Assembly (NCBI GenBank): GCA_949152475.1
Contig: OX424560.1
Coordinates: 25,855,106 to 25,919,105 of the forward strand
Direction of reading: 5' to 3'
DNA: 64,000 nucleotides
DNA from: Terebella lapidaria
Taxonomy: Eukaryota > Annelida > Polychaeta > Terebellida > Terebellidae
The translations under genes were made by a program, and so were the position numbers. Below the pieces are notes generated by a model. That model worked only from the letters and a program-made list of their open reading frames with translations. It searched no databases and was not told where the DNA came from. Positions 19,559 to 33,172 of this stretch are shown here, in pieces (positions within the stretch are counted from its first letter, which is position 1; the number at the start of each line of letters is the position of its first letter).

Positions 19559-21119
19559 CACAATATGAACTGGAAACAATTATTTTGCCAATGTTCTCGT
19601 ATTGAGTGTTCATATTTTGGTCTGTCTCGTTTACACAGTGACGTCAGCCACAATACATTATTATCAAAATTATATGCATTACTCGTGTGTGAATATGAAT
19701 GTATATCGACATTAAATATACACGACGTTAAAGTTTCCCCAAACATTACCGTGTCTGGCAAAACCGTGCACATTCTCCTGCAGTGCAGTGCTGGGGGTTT
19801 CTGAAGCCCTGTTAAATCAAATTTGCATCAAATTTGTTGTAAACGTGGAGCACAAATATGACTTACATAAATGAGCTTTAGTTTCCTTCACATGTGGAAA
19901 CCTACTTGGATTTATTTTAGGTTGATGGACAAAGCGCTGGCTATGGCAATTTGCACTGAAATTTTGATTACATTAGTTAACAGCTTATGATGTAGCCATG
20001 TGCTAAAACAGGTATGCCCACCTGCTGTAATTACAACGACAGCGTCATGGTAACCTCCAAGCATCAAAACGAGAAACACCATGCCAGAGTGTCCTGATAT
20101 CTAAATGTTATGGATATTTGAGTTTTCACTGAATATTGGAGAACAAATATCGATGTATCCTATTTTGTAGTACTGTTGTTGTGGTAGAGTGCAAAATATA
20201 GCATACAAGGTCAAAACGTATTTGTCGTTTTTAGATATATGTTTCAATGTCACATGCTGAAATAAACAAATTATAAATATCTCCCTCCCTCTCACGTCAC
20301 CCCTTTCATGTTAATGTTGGTGACTATTAGAGAACAAACTAGCGACAGACCTGTTTCCTGTAATAATGTTGTGAAGCTGTTGTGTAAACTATAGTAAGCA
20401 GTGACAAAGTATTTACCGTTTCAGATCTAAAAGTCTCATGTCATTCCTTTCAGTTTCTTGAAGATCGTGTGGTGTGTCTGCAGTGATGCTCAATTAGATT
20501 ACCACCTCTTCCGGTCAAGGCAAGACAAATTGGATTTGCTAAGTCGATTTCATCTGTGGTATTCCAGCTTATCCCATTATTATTGTGATATCAGGAGTGT
20601 TCTCTGTGCTTCATATCAGAATAACTTGGAGGAAGCAAAGCAATATTTTGATTTTAAAAGACATCTTGTGTCTTCTTGCACTATCAAAAGCAGTTGCAAG
20701 CGAATGTCATGCGTTCCGCAGCTGCATTGTCAGCCTTTTTCCATCAGTGTCAATTATTAGGACCTTTAATCGACGAATGAGCACTTTGGCATTTCATTTG
20801 CCATTCATAAGGGAAAAAAATGAACATGCTTTATTGATAGTAGCCCCTAATTCAACAAAGAATCATCTGGTTATATACAGGACGGCAACTGGTCTCCCTA
20901 AACATGATGCAATACAACCTTATACAATAATTAAACCATGCAAGACAATTATGGACATACAAGCACCAACAAGGGTGCTGCAGCTTATCGGCAGAGCATG
21001 AGAATTGAAAGATTTTTTTCCCATTAATGACAAATATTCTGTGTCACAACAAATATGTTCCTGATGCAAGATGACTAAAAATTGGTAATATGACCTCTGC
21101 GTAGGAGCTTAATACAACC

Positions 21120-21960
21120 TTCAACCCTTTATCTTGAAGTATTCTGGGAGTATACTCCATACAGCTCCCATTATGAATGTTAAAGTGGATGAAATTGTCT
21201 AGGTTAAAAAAACTTCACAATGGCGAACACAATAATTTTTGCCTGGAAATGGCTCGCAACAGATACTGAAAATTTCCTGTGACGCATCATTTTTTTTATA
21301 AAAATGGTCGTTTTGATCTTCCAACGTCATTGAAGGTCAAATTCAATGTCACCTCTGAAACCACAATATATGATTTCACGTTTGAATGTGTTTAGGCTAT
21401 ATCTTGAAGTGTTTTATGAGATTCATCTGCACAGCTACCATTTTAAAGGAAAAATTTGGTGCAATTTTTCGAGTCCAAAATATTTCAATGGCGAAAAATT
21501 TTGCTGGAAATGGCTCAAAATGAATAATGACTCGAGCTGGGACAAAAAAGTTTCATCAAGCCTTCAAAAAATTAAAATGGCCACCACACGCAGACTGGTG
21601 ATTCAAGAGCAGCGAAACTTATACACGTTACAGAGGGACATGATGGGAATGTTCTGAATAAGAAATCTCAAAACTGATCAGACAGTTTTTGAGAAAATGG
21701 CCACCAAAGTCCAAGTTTGACCATTTTTCATCAACAATGGCACCGGATCGGCAGAAATTATTCAATAATTAAAAAAGCGTCTTTAGATGTTGCCTCGATA
21801 TATGTTTTGACAAATTTATAAGAAAATTCATTATGTCAAAAAAATTACAGGCCTGGACGCACGACGGACGGACAACGAACGGACGGCAATAGCTCACGAC
21901 AATAGCTCATCAGCCCAAATAGGTCAGTAAGCTAATAATATGTAGCTTGTACCTTTTCTG
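21120..21960 (+). mobile_element. Dispersed repeat with GACGGACGGACAACGAACGG tail
   Basis: Absent from units 1 and 3 at this point. It carries two partial copies of the motif that reads in reverse at 1,240-1,500 and 23,690-23,900 (TCTTGAAGT, a CATACAGCTCCCATTATGAA-like word, and GTCAAATTCAATGTCACC). It then has a GACGGACGG-rich stretch and the short direct repeat CAATAGCTCA. GACGGACGG-type runs are a familiar feature of non-autonomous repeats in marine invertebrate genomes. The 103-codon frame at 21,346-21,657 has no known domain. Edges are approximate. Confidence 0.55.
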
Positions 21961-23689
21961 TTTTAGTATTTTAATATGTCTATGTGGAAAACACAGTGCA
22001 CTCTATTGAACTCCGTTCTGTTTTGACCAAATGCTGAGATTCACAAGTAAATATATTGTGCTATTATCTCTGCTTCTGTGTTGGCACACAATGATATTAC
22101 TGTAACCTATCAGCACTGGTCTTTCAGCACATTTTTCATCCTAGAGTGTTTGTTAACCTAAGCATTTCCTAGATATGTAGCCTCAAGTGGATAAAAGGAA
22201 GACGCAATATCATACCATGTGTACCTAGCATTTGTACTTGCCAATTCACGTGGAGATGATCATTTATTACATGTGTAATAATGGGTTAAACATTTCACTT
22301 TATCACATGTACTCTGGACGTAATACATTGTATGTATCAACAAAAACATGTAGTATATCTGTAAATTGATATTTATGTACAGCTTATTGTCAATTGTTAA
22401 CCTCAAATTTGGGTTCATTTCGATAAAAAAGAACACATACAATTTCATATTTCTAAACAGTTCAGCTACCCACACGGATAATTATCTCCACCGCATATTC
22501 CTCCATGTAGCTATTTCATGTGGTACTAAATATGTATTACCTCAGAACATCGCAGTGGCAAATTGGATTTCCAATGCTTATACAAAATAGGCTTACCTAA
22601 GTGGATTTGCCTGGTTGTCCTTTTTTTTGCTTCAGTTTCTGTTATGTTTATTCCAGTCAATTTTGCTTGCTAACTTTCAAGCAATGTAAGGGAAATAAAC
22701 GCAAAATGGGAATCAAAACTTTTGTTAACTATAACATAAACAAATGCTGTAGCATATTATTGTAATCAAAGCAATAGCTGGTCGTAACAAGCAATAATGG
22801 GATTTTCAAATCACAATCATGCCCACGCCAAGTATTTCAAATGTTTTTTTCTCTCTTCAAAATCATTCAATATTCATGAAGAAAAATGACAGTTTGGGCT
22901 GCTGTCTTCATTTTGGAAACAATGATAAACAGTATATTATGGAACAATCAATTGCATTCTTATAAATGCAGAAGAATTAATAGATATCACAGAGCAAGCT
23001 ACTATCAAATAAACTTGTCTTTATATGATTGTGTGCGTTGTCAGTCTCCAAGTCAGTAATTAATTAAACGACTAACAGGCTTATTCTCTTCTGGATTACA
23101 TTGGCCTGTCTCGCATTGTTCAAACTTGATTGGCACTCTGCAGACAACAGAGTAGATCAGATTTCATACTGTGGTATCTTTTTCAGGAACAATCTCAATT
23201 CACGCAGATGACAATGTGTAATTGATAGTGCATTGTAAGCATCACAACGGCTCAGAGTACTGAACAACAATCATATCTTCCACTGGTGCTATTTAGATAA
23301 TAATTCTCTGGGTATAGACATCAATACTGCAGGAATAATTGGACTTCCTGGAATCTTCCGGCAAATGCATAATTGGATGTATTTTGGAAAAACATTTTCT
23401 TGACTTCGTGGAATCCTCAGTCATATGCAAATGGGATGTATTTTTGGAAATGTTTCCTACAAAAATGCATCATGAGCTGAATGAATGCAGCCTTGAAATC
23501 TGAAAACAGGATCGCTGAATTGTGCGAACGATTTTTTTTGTAAACAAACGCCTAGTTTTGGACTTTGGTAGCCATAGGATACAAAAGATTATGTACCTGT
23601 GTGGCGTGTATATGTTTTATTGGTCTTGATTCAAATTAAATCTCTGTCTGTTTTGAGCCATTGAAAGCTAAAAAAGTGTATTGTCATTT

Positions 23690-23900
23690 TATGTTTTATT
23701 TCTGGGAGTGAGATAGGGTGAGGGAGCGGGGTCCGTCAATTGTTCCTTCATAATCGGAGCTGTATGGACTAAACTCCTGGAATACTTCAAGATAAAGTTT
23801 AATTATTGTCACATTCAGATGGGAAATCGTATATTGCGATTTCAGTGGTGATTTTGACCTCCAATGGCCTTGAAAGTCCAAAACGGAAGTTTTAGTGAAA
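23690..23900 (-). mobile_element. Dispersed repeat copy in unit 3
   Basis: Minus-strand copy of the element also at 1,240-1,500, in the same array position. It includes CTCCATTGGAGG-like and ATCGTATATTGCGATTTC words. Inherited with the unit rather than newly inserted. Confidence 0.55.
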
Positions 23901-24149
23901 TAAACAACAAAGATCTTTATTGATCTTTGAAGAAGCATATCATTACAAGACCGGTGCGGCTGAAATTCTCTGAAAGTTCAGATAGATAATGGTTAGGTAA
24001 TGTTATCAATCGATTGAAATCGCGCTAGCGTTCATCGATCATGGTCTTTCAGGCCGATATAAGAAGATACTCCGTTATAATTTCCAAACTGATTGTGATC
24101 TTAAATCTGATGGCGACCCTGACACCAATATCCCACTTTGATCACGTAT

Positions 24150-24180
24150 GTTTATATATATATACACATATATATGCAAA
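24150..24180. repeat. AT/AC microsatellite
   Basis: Alternating TATATATATATACACATATATATG. Confidence 0.75.
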
Positions 24181-27100
24181 CTATTTAATGTTTTGATAGC
24201 TATGGGCACCTGACAATTCACACATAAAAAGTGTGAAAGTGTCATGGAAGTGTCATCGATGTGAGCCAGGTATTTACCCAAGATACACACTACATCCAGT
24301 TCCATTCTCAGGGGACACTATTAGTCAACAACAGATGAACCGTTGTCCAGATAATTATTCATAGCTGAGTACATTAGGAGAAAATTGATTGGTGTTTGAT
24401 GTGCTACGGAGGTATTGTTGGCCGCAATTTGCAATATTTCTGGCCATTAATTGGATTGGCTGTAGGATACTCAATAGATACGTAATCAGTTCTCTATTTT
24501 TTTCCCTACACGATTGTCTTCTCTGTTCATGCTGGTGGATATGAAGTAAAATAGTTTTGTTATACCTGGAATATTAGTCTCAATGTTAGTCTCAACATTA
24601 TTCAGAGATATAATGTATTATTAACCCGTCTACTTGTTTCCGTTTGACCCACATTCAAGCGAAGTAAATTTTTCGCAAATCATTTTCATACCTTGAGCTT
24701 TCTGGTCAGGTGGATTGTTGTCACATTTAGAAATAAACAATATTCATGTCAAAAACTGACGATGTGTACATACGAATGTTTTCCTTATGGATTGTCAGAT
24801 CGTTCTAATGCCTGACCATTCATATCTTTTAATAAATTATGATTGGACATGATATACTAACTTATTTGTTTTGAGAATTGGTCTTTAGGATTGTTTAACG
24901 GTTTGTCAGGTATCACAGCTCATCATACTGAATGGTATTCATTAGGTCGGTCTCATTTGCATAATGACGTCAGCTACAATACGTTTAAATATCATATACC
25001 AGCATTAAATATACACGTGGTTACGGGTGTGTGGCTATTCAGTTAGATTTTTCCCTAACAATAACGCAACTAGAAAAATGTGTGCACATTTTCCGTGGTG
25101 CAGTGCTGTAGGATTCTACAGTAGCCCTGTTTAATCATATTTGCATTCCTCGTAAAAATGAAGAACAAATCAGATTTGCATAAATGAGCTTCAACTGACA
25201 TATTCCTTCCCATGGGGAATCGCACTAGGGTTTATCATGGGTGTGACAAGGCATTGCAAAATATTTGGATTGTTCCAAATGCGCTGGACTTTGCAATGTA
25301 TCAGGTAATATATTTAAACATCTGCTCATCTGCTACTGCTGCTGCTGAAATCGCAACGGCAACGAACCGACCTTCAAGGTTTTGAACAATACAAAACGAC
25401 GCCAGACTGACTTGATCTTCGGATCATTAATTGCTCATTGAAAGAAAAGAAGAAACATATCAGTAGATCAAATTCCTGTGGTAAAATATGGTATACAGTG
25501 ATTTGATAATCATCGAATCAGAACTATGTTCCATGTTTTTACATGTTTTACTTGTGATTTTCACATGGCTTTGACTTTGATACTTTAGTATCACTCGAAT
25601 TTGACTAATCACATTGATCTTGTAAAATTCGTCCATGGATTCGGTCTTGGAATATGAATTTGTCTGTTTGTCGGCATCCATTTCTACTTTTACATTGTTG
25701 AGTAGAACGTCACTCCTTCCAGGCTGTCTCTTTACATTTGTCGTGATGCGTCTGCAGTGATGGTAAATTAGATTTCCACTTTTTCTATCTAATTCAGCTC
25801 AAATTGGATTTGCTAAGTAGATTCAATCCGTATTACGCATCCCACCGCTGGTTTGGAGGCCTTCTTTGTACATTTGTTTCAGAATATCTTGAAGAAAGGA
25901 ATTTGTGTTTTATATTGTTGCCTTGTGATCTTTTTGCGTTATTCAAAAGCATTTTCTTTGTTGCCAAAGGCTGTCATGTGTTCCATAACTGCACTTTTAG
26001 ATATATACCCCCAGTGTAGTGTACAACACCATTTCCGTTTATGCCATTCACATTTAATTGATGAATGTGCATGTTGGCGCTTTATCACCATGTCAACATC
26101 TGGTCAGGTAACTTATTCACTATTAACATAGCTCTTCGTTCATCAAGGTACCATTTGGATATATTTATATGTACATGTAGCCGATCGCCCAAATATGTTG
26201 CAATACACAAATACAACAAATGAACCAGACAAAACAAGAAGTCATCGTGAACAAAATACGATAATACGTAACTGATAAGCAACTGATAATTTGTCTATAT
26301 GATGAAGAAAGACTTGTCTGGTGCACTACATTATGTTTTGACCACATGTTGAGATCTCACATAAGATTAATGCCATTTATCAGCCACTGGTCATAAGTCC
26401 ATCCATGAAATTGGTCTTCCAGCAATTTTTCAACGCTCAGTGTTTGTGGACCCTGAGCGTTTACCAGATCTGAAGTCATTAGCAGTTATTGATGCAAACG
26501 CAATATCAGATCCTGTGTATCGTATCATTAGTACTCGTCATATCATGTGAAAGTTACTATCTATTTTATGTGGAGTAATGTATATTTACCTGACTAATTC
26601 GCGTGTAACAAATTGTATAAATCATGGAAAACTGGTGTAATATATGAGAATCCTGTCAATTATTATTAACTGTGAGTTTTGTGTTCTTGATCCAATAAAC
26701 ACCCATGGAATATTTCATTTCAAAACACATCAGCTGCCAACACAGAAAATTCTTTTTACTGCAGATTACTGACTCCCATGGGTAGCCATCTGTTTGTTTT
26801 TCCTAAAAAGAGAGATCTAAAAAATATCAGAACGTTAGAATACCAGATTAGATTTCCAATTTTTTCAAGACAAATGTGCAGTGTAAACTGGGTTTAGCTT
26901 GAGTGGATTGGCCGGAGTGTCTTTGGCATTGGTATCTGTCAGGATGTTTCCAGTCAACTTTGCTGTTATCTTTCAAAGGATGTTAGGAAAATAAACCCAG
27001 AATACAATATTCAAGTGGCGGTGGCTAATACAATATCAGAAATGATGTAGCAAATTCTTTATACGCTGGGACAAGAGCAAAAACAGGGAATGGCGGGATT

Positions 27101-28646
27101 TGCATCTTAGTATTATTTTTTTCACATAACCTTTTTCGGGCAAGTAGATATAACCCGATTCGAATTTGGAGAACTACCAAGGCATGTAAGCTTCGACTGA
27201 ATAGTGTATTTTTCATTTGCGTTGTGACTATACCAATTGTAAGAATGTTTACAGGCGTTAAAATAATATGTTAGATAAACGTTTTGCTGTAATTGGGGAA
27301 GTACAGACAGTGATGTTACTATGAGACATGAAAATGAAGTACTATAAAAAAAATTAATCTTAGCTGTTTCATGACAAAATCAGCATTGGCTAGTAAGCCT
27401 GAATTTGTGAGATCAGGTCCTCATTGATAAGACAATAAAATTTTCGTATGTTTTAATAATTCATGTTACTGCTCTATGTGCTGAATAACTATTCTCCTCC
27501 CACTGGATGTCCATAAATGTATCAGCTTTCCCGCATAAGATGCCTTTTCATATCGAATTCAGCTCATTTGTACTTATCCAGTCATTTGTTTCGACGGCGT
27601 CGATTGGTCAGAATTGGTATCACCTTTGCTAGTTATATTCTGATTCTTACTCTATTGCATGTGGATATGCAAATGGATAATCGGTTAGCTCTACCGGTTC
27701 CATGTGTCAAAGAATTAATGGCCGCAATTTGTACTCGATTTCACTGCATGCCTGCGTCCATATGTTAAGATCTGACATGATTAGAATGTTTTACCCTCGC
27801 TGCTCCCATGTTTGACCACGAGGAGATCAGTGCAATTTATCAGTAGCCGCTTGCAGGACAACATCCGGGATTTTTTCATCGATGAGAGTTGGTTGACGCG
27901 AGACATTCACTAGATCTGGGGCCATCAGTGGTTTAGATGCAAGGACTAAGTCATAGAATACTGATTTTCCCGCTGGATTAAATGCACATTAGGATTGTTC
28001 CTGTAGTTATCCTAATGGTGGAATACCTAACTATGTAAGTTAGAAAATTCACAGTGAATTTTGCTGCAGATTGAAGATGTTCTCTCTGTACGGCATATGC
28101 ATTGTCACATGTGCATTTTACCTGACAGTGTGTGATAGGTGCCATTGCTCGGCAAAGTCTAGATTATAAGAATCCCAGACGCTGGGACGTCGAGAGAGCA
28201 AATTGGATTGTAGCTTCTTTCAGATAATGCGTTGCGCAAATTGCATTCACCTTAAGTGGATTTGGCAAGTTTCCTTGTCTTCGATTCCTGTTGGATTTAT
28301 TTTTGTTGTGTGTACAAGATTTCAAGAGGCGACACAGTATAACACGGGGAGCCTGGCGTTTGTTCAAGCCCGGAGAAGACGAAGCCCCCCGCATGGTGTC
28401 TGGTGTTTTTCTGCCTTATTCAGATAAATTGCATATTAACATACACACAGTTCAATCTGATAGATTTTCTATTTGTAGGATGCTTCTGTGCACTGTTGAA
28501 TGGAAATGAAAGAATTTTTCTCATAATTGTGTATTTACTTGTATTTATTAAATTGTATATATGTTTCGTTGTGGTGTTTGATGATTTCCGAGTCAACAAA
28601 CATTTCTTTGGATTCACAATCGTTATCCAAGTTATTATCACAAGTT

Positions 28647-28672
28647 ATTATCTCATCTGTAGATGAGATAAT
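28647..28672. repeat. Perfect palindrome, 12-bp arms
   Basis: ATTATCTCATCT and its exact reverse complement AGATGAGATAAT are separated by GT. A further GATTATCTCATCTGTA copy follows at about 28,683-28,699. The type B unit 2 counterpart near 33,440-33,470 keeps only a degraded form. Confidence 0.85.
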
Positions 28673-28806
28673 CTAATTTGTAGATTATCTCATCTGTATT
28701 TTACCTGTATCGACTTATGTTGTCCTGGACTAGAATCTAAGACCTTAGAACCCCGGTGTGACAGGTTAGATTATCCATGTTTTCCCCGAAAAAAAAGAAC
28801 ATTATG

Positions 28807-28985
28807 CAAATTGGGTTTTACTCTTCATCAGTGATCAAATTGGGTTTTACTCCTCATCAGTGATCAGTTAGTCTTCCTAACTACTTTTCCCAATCATACT
28901 CTTCACCATGTAATGAATGATCCCAGATTTAATCTCCCAAACTACTTTTCTCAATTATACTGTTCCTCAGGTAATGAATGAACCC
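28807..28985 (+). repeat. Two short tandem duplications side by side
   Basis: A 29-bp unit beginning CAAATTGGGTTTTACTC is doubled (28,807 and 28,836). It is followed by a diverged ~61-bp doubling with AACTACTTTTC and GTAATGAATGA (28,875-28,924 and 28,935-28,985). The pattern suggests replication slippage. Confidence 0.8.
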
Positions 28986-31900
28986 ACACTCAAACTACTG
29001 ATTATTATTGATATTTTTTGTGGTGGGTGTGCTTTATATTTATCGCATTTGTCCTTATTTGCATAGGACATCGTTTGTGTCCTGGTGATTCGTAATCTGT
29101 TGGAGTTCTTGTAGCTGTGTCTTCAATGAGGTGTTGTAGTCCATGTATATTAGGTTACACTCCTGCCGCATAATGAGGATAAATTAGATCTGCTCAGGTG
29201 ATTCTACGTTTAGTACGGTACTCAGCTCAGTCCTTTACGACTTTGTTTTTTTGTTATTGTGTATCACAATAACTGCAAAGAAGGAACCGAGCAAAAATAC
29301 TGAAAAAAAATCATATTTCATTGTCTTTGGTTCTCTAAAATGAAGGCGTCGATTGCGACTCGATCGTTAGGACTGATGTGAGCCATGCTTAGTATATTTT
29401 AACTTTTAATGTATCGATATGCATATGAAAAATCAGTTAGCCTCTATTGGTTCCGTGTGTCAAAGGATAAATGACCACAATTTGTACTCGATTACACTAC
29501 AGGCCGGCGTCCATATGTTGAGATCCCATGTGATTAGAGCGTTTTATTCTCTCTGCTGTTTGACCACCAAGAGATGAGTGCAATTTATCAATAGCCATTC
29601 ACAGGTCAACAGAAGAATCGTTCCCCCTGGAATTTTTCTTCTTTGAGTGTGTGGACGCGAGACATTTACTAGATATGGTGCACATTGTAAAAATAGCAGA
29701 TGATGCGATACAAATAATAAAATGATAATTTGTTATAGCTGAAATGAATACACTTTCAGATTGTGCTTATGCTGCAGGTTAAATACTTTCATTTTACAAT
29801 TAAATTTAGTTCTCTGAATCCTTCTGAATCCTGCACAATAATCGTGTACATGTATAGACATTCACACTGGTGAATCTTACCTACTTGTTCGACTTGGGTA
29901 ATGTACGGCTGCTCAAATAAGTCTAGTGAATAAGGATCCAAGACGCTGGGATGTGGGGTTACCAAATTGGATCACGAATGCTTTCAGAAAACGCGTTGCG
30001 CATTGGATTTAGTGTAAGTGGATTTGACAGGTGTCCTTGTCTTTGATTCCTGTTGGGTTTATTTTCGTCAACTGCGTTTACAAGATTTCAGGAAACCGGA
30101 GAAGGGGCATGGTAGGTCAGTTGCGGGTCTTGGGCAGCTCAAGTCCCTGACAACCTGAATTCCTTCGCGTGGTGTCTGGTGATTTTCGCGTACATAAATT
30201 ACATTGCAAATATGGTTAAATTCAATAATGGAATCTGATTCGGGGGAGGATTCAGAACAGAACGGAGTGGAAGTGAAAGATTATTTTTTTGCAATTGGTG
30301 TACATGTATTCACTTGTAATGATGTACTAATGTATAGCGTATCTAGATGTATCTAACTCCTGTTTCACTGTTGATCTTCACCGAGTAGTTCACTTCAGAA
30401 GTTATGAATTTGGGATTTACTATTGTAGAAGAGAAACACACTATCCTAAATCGAGTTATGATTTGTGTGAATAAAATTGAAACACGAAGAAGTACTATGC
30501 ATACTATTACGTCGTATTATAAATATAGCCATCAGCTGATAGTTTGATATCACATTTCACAAGTCATTATTTATAGTGACAATATTAGGGGTATATATCA
30601 TATCATTAATACTTGTCAGATTATTGTGAAGATTACTATATATTTCATATGAAGTAATGAAATTTTGCCCGGCTAATTCGCGTGTAACAAATTGTATAAA
30701 TCATGGAAAACTGGTGTAATATTTTGCGAATCTGTGAATTTTGTGTTCTTGATCCAATAAAGACCCATAATATATTTCATTTCAAAACATGTCAGCTGCC
30801 AACACGGGAAATTCTTTCCACTGCAGATTACTGACCCCCATGGTTAGCCATCTATTTTCTTCCTGAAAAAGAGATCAAAATATCAGAACGTTAGAATGGC
30901 AGATTGGATTTCCACAATTTCCAAGACAAATGTGCAGTGTAAACTGGGTTTAACTTGAGTGGATTGGCCCGAGTGACTTTGGCATTGGTCAGGATGATTC
31001 CAGTCAACTTTGTTTGCTCTCTTTCAAAGAATGCAAGGGAAATACACCCGAGATACAATATTCAAGTGGTGGTGGCTAACACAATATCAAAAACGATGTA
31101 GCCAATTCTTTTCATGCTGGGACAAAAGCAAAAACAGGGAATGGCGGAATTTGCATCTTAGTATTGTTTTGTTACATGACCTTTTTCGGTAAAGTATATA
31201 TAACCCGATTCAAATTTGGATAATTATGTAAGCTTCGACTGAATAGTGTATTTTTTATTTGCGTTGTGAATTTACCATTGGTAACAATAGTTGCAGTGTT
31301 AAAAGATATGTAAGATACACGTTTTGCTGTAATTGGGGAAGTACAGACAGTGATGTGACTATGATACATGAAACTGAAGTATTATAAACACATGAAAACT
31401 ATAATCTCAGCTGTTTCATGGCAAAACCAGCATTGGCTAGTAAGCCTAACTTTGTGCGATCAGGATCTCATTGATGAAATAAAAATACAGTTTTCCTATG
31501 TTTCAATAATTTATGTTACTGCCCTATGTGCAGAATAACTACTTTCCTCCCACTGGATGTCCATAAATGTGTCAGTTTTCACGCATGAGATGATGTGCAA
31601 GGTCAAGGAATGGTTCATGATGCCCACACGTTACAATCGCACAGGAAATCAGTGTACATGTAGTAATCCTTCGTTGACACTCATATGTGCCAGCAAAGAA
31701 AACTTTTATGCAAATCAAGTAGGTGAATGTCTGTGAATTCTACCCCACATCAGTTTATATATCATTCTTCATTTAAACACTTAATATTATGTGATATGAC
31801 TTTTTTACGTTTATCGTGTTTGACATTGGTTGTGTTCCACATCGACTCGTGCTATCGTTTCTAACTTAATCACTATCGTGTTTGTTGTGTCGCCTGACGT

Positions 31901-32302
31901 GACTGTAGCTAAGGCAAATTGAATTACCATTTCTTCCAGCTAACGAGGATAAATTCGATTTAGTGTGTTAACATCCAGTACGGTATTCCAACTCATCCCA
32001 CTATGGCTTTATAGTTCTTCTTCATATTAAAGTATCAGAATATTTGCTGGAATAATATTTAAGTTCATACTTCAGTATTGAATCTGGGTTTGTAGCTAAC
32101 TGAAGTTATGGTGTATTTTTGCATATTGAATTTAGCTCATTTGTACTTATTCAGTCATTTTTTCGACGGCGTCGATTGGTCAGAATTGGTATCAACTTTG
32201 CTAGTCATATTCTGATTTTTACTATGTGGATGTGCAAATGAAGAATTGGTTAGCCTGTAATGGTACCGTGTGTCAAAGAATTAATGGCCACAATTTGTAC
32301 TC

Positions 32303-32585
32303 AATTTCATTCAATTTGCACTCCGATTTTTCATCGCTAGTTAAGACTTGAAATCCTAAATCATTTACTCTTCATTGTTCTCGCATCATCCTCATCACGT
32401 TAAATCTGTGTTGATCTTATGTCATGTCTGTTGTGAACATATTGTAACATGTATAATGTATATGTGTTATGTTTATCTGTGTATCCGTATTTGTTCTCAA
32501 ATGTGAAACTATGTTGGAAATCTCACTCGATTAGCCCTCGGCTATTTGAGAAATCCAAATCAAATAAATATGTTTGATAATTTCA
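32303..32585 (+). mobile_element. 269-bp insertion with 7-bp duplication AATTTCA (LINE tail or SINE)
   Basis: The insert spans 32,310-32,578. AATTTCA lies immediately on both sides (32,303-32,309 and 32,579-32,585). The paralogous position near 27,735-27,755 reads TGTACTCGATTTCACTGCATGCC without interruption. The insert ends AAATCCAAATCAAATAAATA plus a few bases, resembling 3' ends of CR1/L2- or RTE-like LINEs that lack a long poly(A). No reverse transcriptase frame is present, so this would be a 5'-truncated copy or a SINE sharing the tail. Confidence 0.7.
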
Positions 32586-33151
32586 CTACAGGCCTGCGTC
32601 CATATGTTGAGATCTCACGTGATTAGAATGTTTTATCCTCGCTGCTCCATGTTTGACCAGGAGGAGATCAGTGCGATTTACCAGTAGCCGCTTGCAGGAC
32701 AACATCCGGGATTTTTCATCATTGAGTGTTTGTTGACGCGAGACATTCACTAGATCTGGGCCATCAGTGGTTATCAATGCAAGGAGCAAACACAATCTGC
32801 TCTTCCCCTACATAACAGATTGGTTAATGATGCGACTAAGTCATAGAATACATATTTTCCGGCTGGATTAAATACACATTAGGATTTTTCCTGTAGTTAT
32901 CCTAATAGTTGAATACCTAACTATGTGAAAATTCACAGTGAATTTTGCTGCAGAGTGGAGATGTTTCTGCCGGTACAGCACATGCCATGTCACATGATTG
33001 TAGCTGCTTTCAGAAAATGCGTTGCGCAAATTGCATGCACCTTAAGTGGATTTGGCAGGTTCCCTTGTCTTCGATTCCTGTTGGGTTTATTCTTGTTGTG
33101 TGTACATTATAACACGGGAGGCCTGACAATTTTTCAAGCCCGGAGAAGCCA

Positions 33152-33172
33152 ACCCCCCCCCCCCCCCCCCCC
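33152..33172. repeat. Poly-C run
   Basis: About 20 C in a row inside a type B unit, in a place where the paralogue near 28,385 has a short CCCCCC. Its true length is uncertain because homopolymers are error-prone. Confidence 0.8.

Larger units (their letters stand above)
5159..22780. repeat. Type A unit 2, interrupted by a nested transposon
   Basis: The unit runs 5,159-6,140, is interrupted at 6,141-18,618, and resumes at 18,619. Joining 6,140 to 18,624 across the duplicated TAAAT restores the expected order seen in unit 1 (about 1,225-1,255) and unit 3 (about 23,615-23,645), where a 'ccttgaatcaaa...actgtctgttt'-like sequence is uninterrupted. After the insertion the blocks follow at 19,610-20,090, 20,460-20,920, 21,970-22,180 and 22,370-22,770. 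A further dispersed repeat at 21,120-21,960 lengthens this unit. Confidence 0.75.
22800..26600. repeat. Type A unit 3
   Basis: Blocks in order: 22,840-23,300, 23,340-23,510 (partly doubled within itself), the dispersed repeat at 23,690-23,900, 24,940-25,400, 25,740-26,120 and 26,310-26,480. It is shorter than unit 1 and lacks the 1.7-kb spacer. Short frames through it are interrupted in the other units and are not counted as genes. Confidence 0.7.
26600..30690. repeat. Type B unit 1, with two sub-units
   Basis: Begins with CAAATTGTATAAATCATGG at about 26,609, which recurs at about 30,689 (spacing 4,080). The first 500 bp overlap the type A block with TCCAGTCAACTTTGC, which links the two array types. 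Two internal sub-units (about 27,500-28,700 and 29,400-30,690) share a block with CTGCGTCCATATGTT or GGCGTCCATATGTT and GAGACATTCACTAG-like words (27,720-27,950; 29,460-29,690). They also share a block with TAAGTGGATTTG and CCTGTTGG (28,195-28,400; 29,960-30,200). No gene is supported. Confidence 0.7.
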
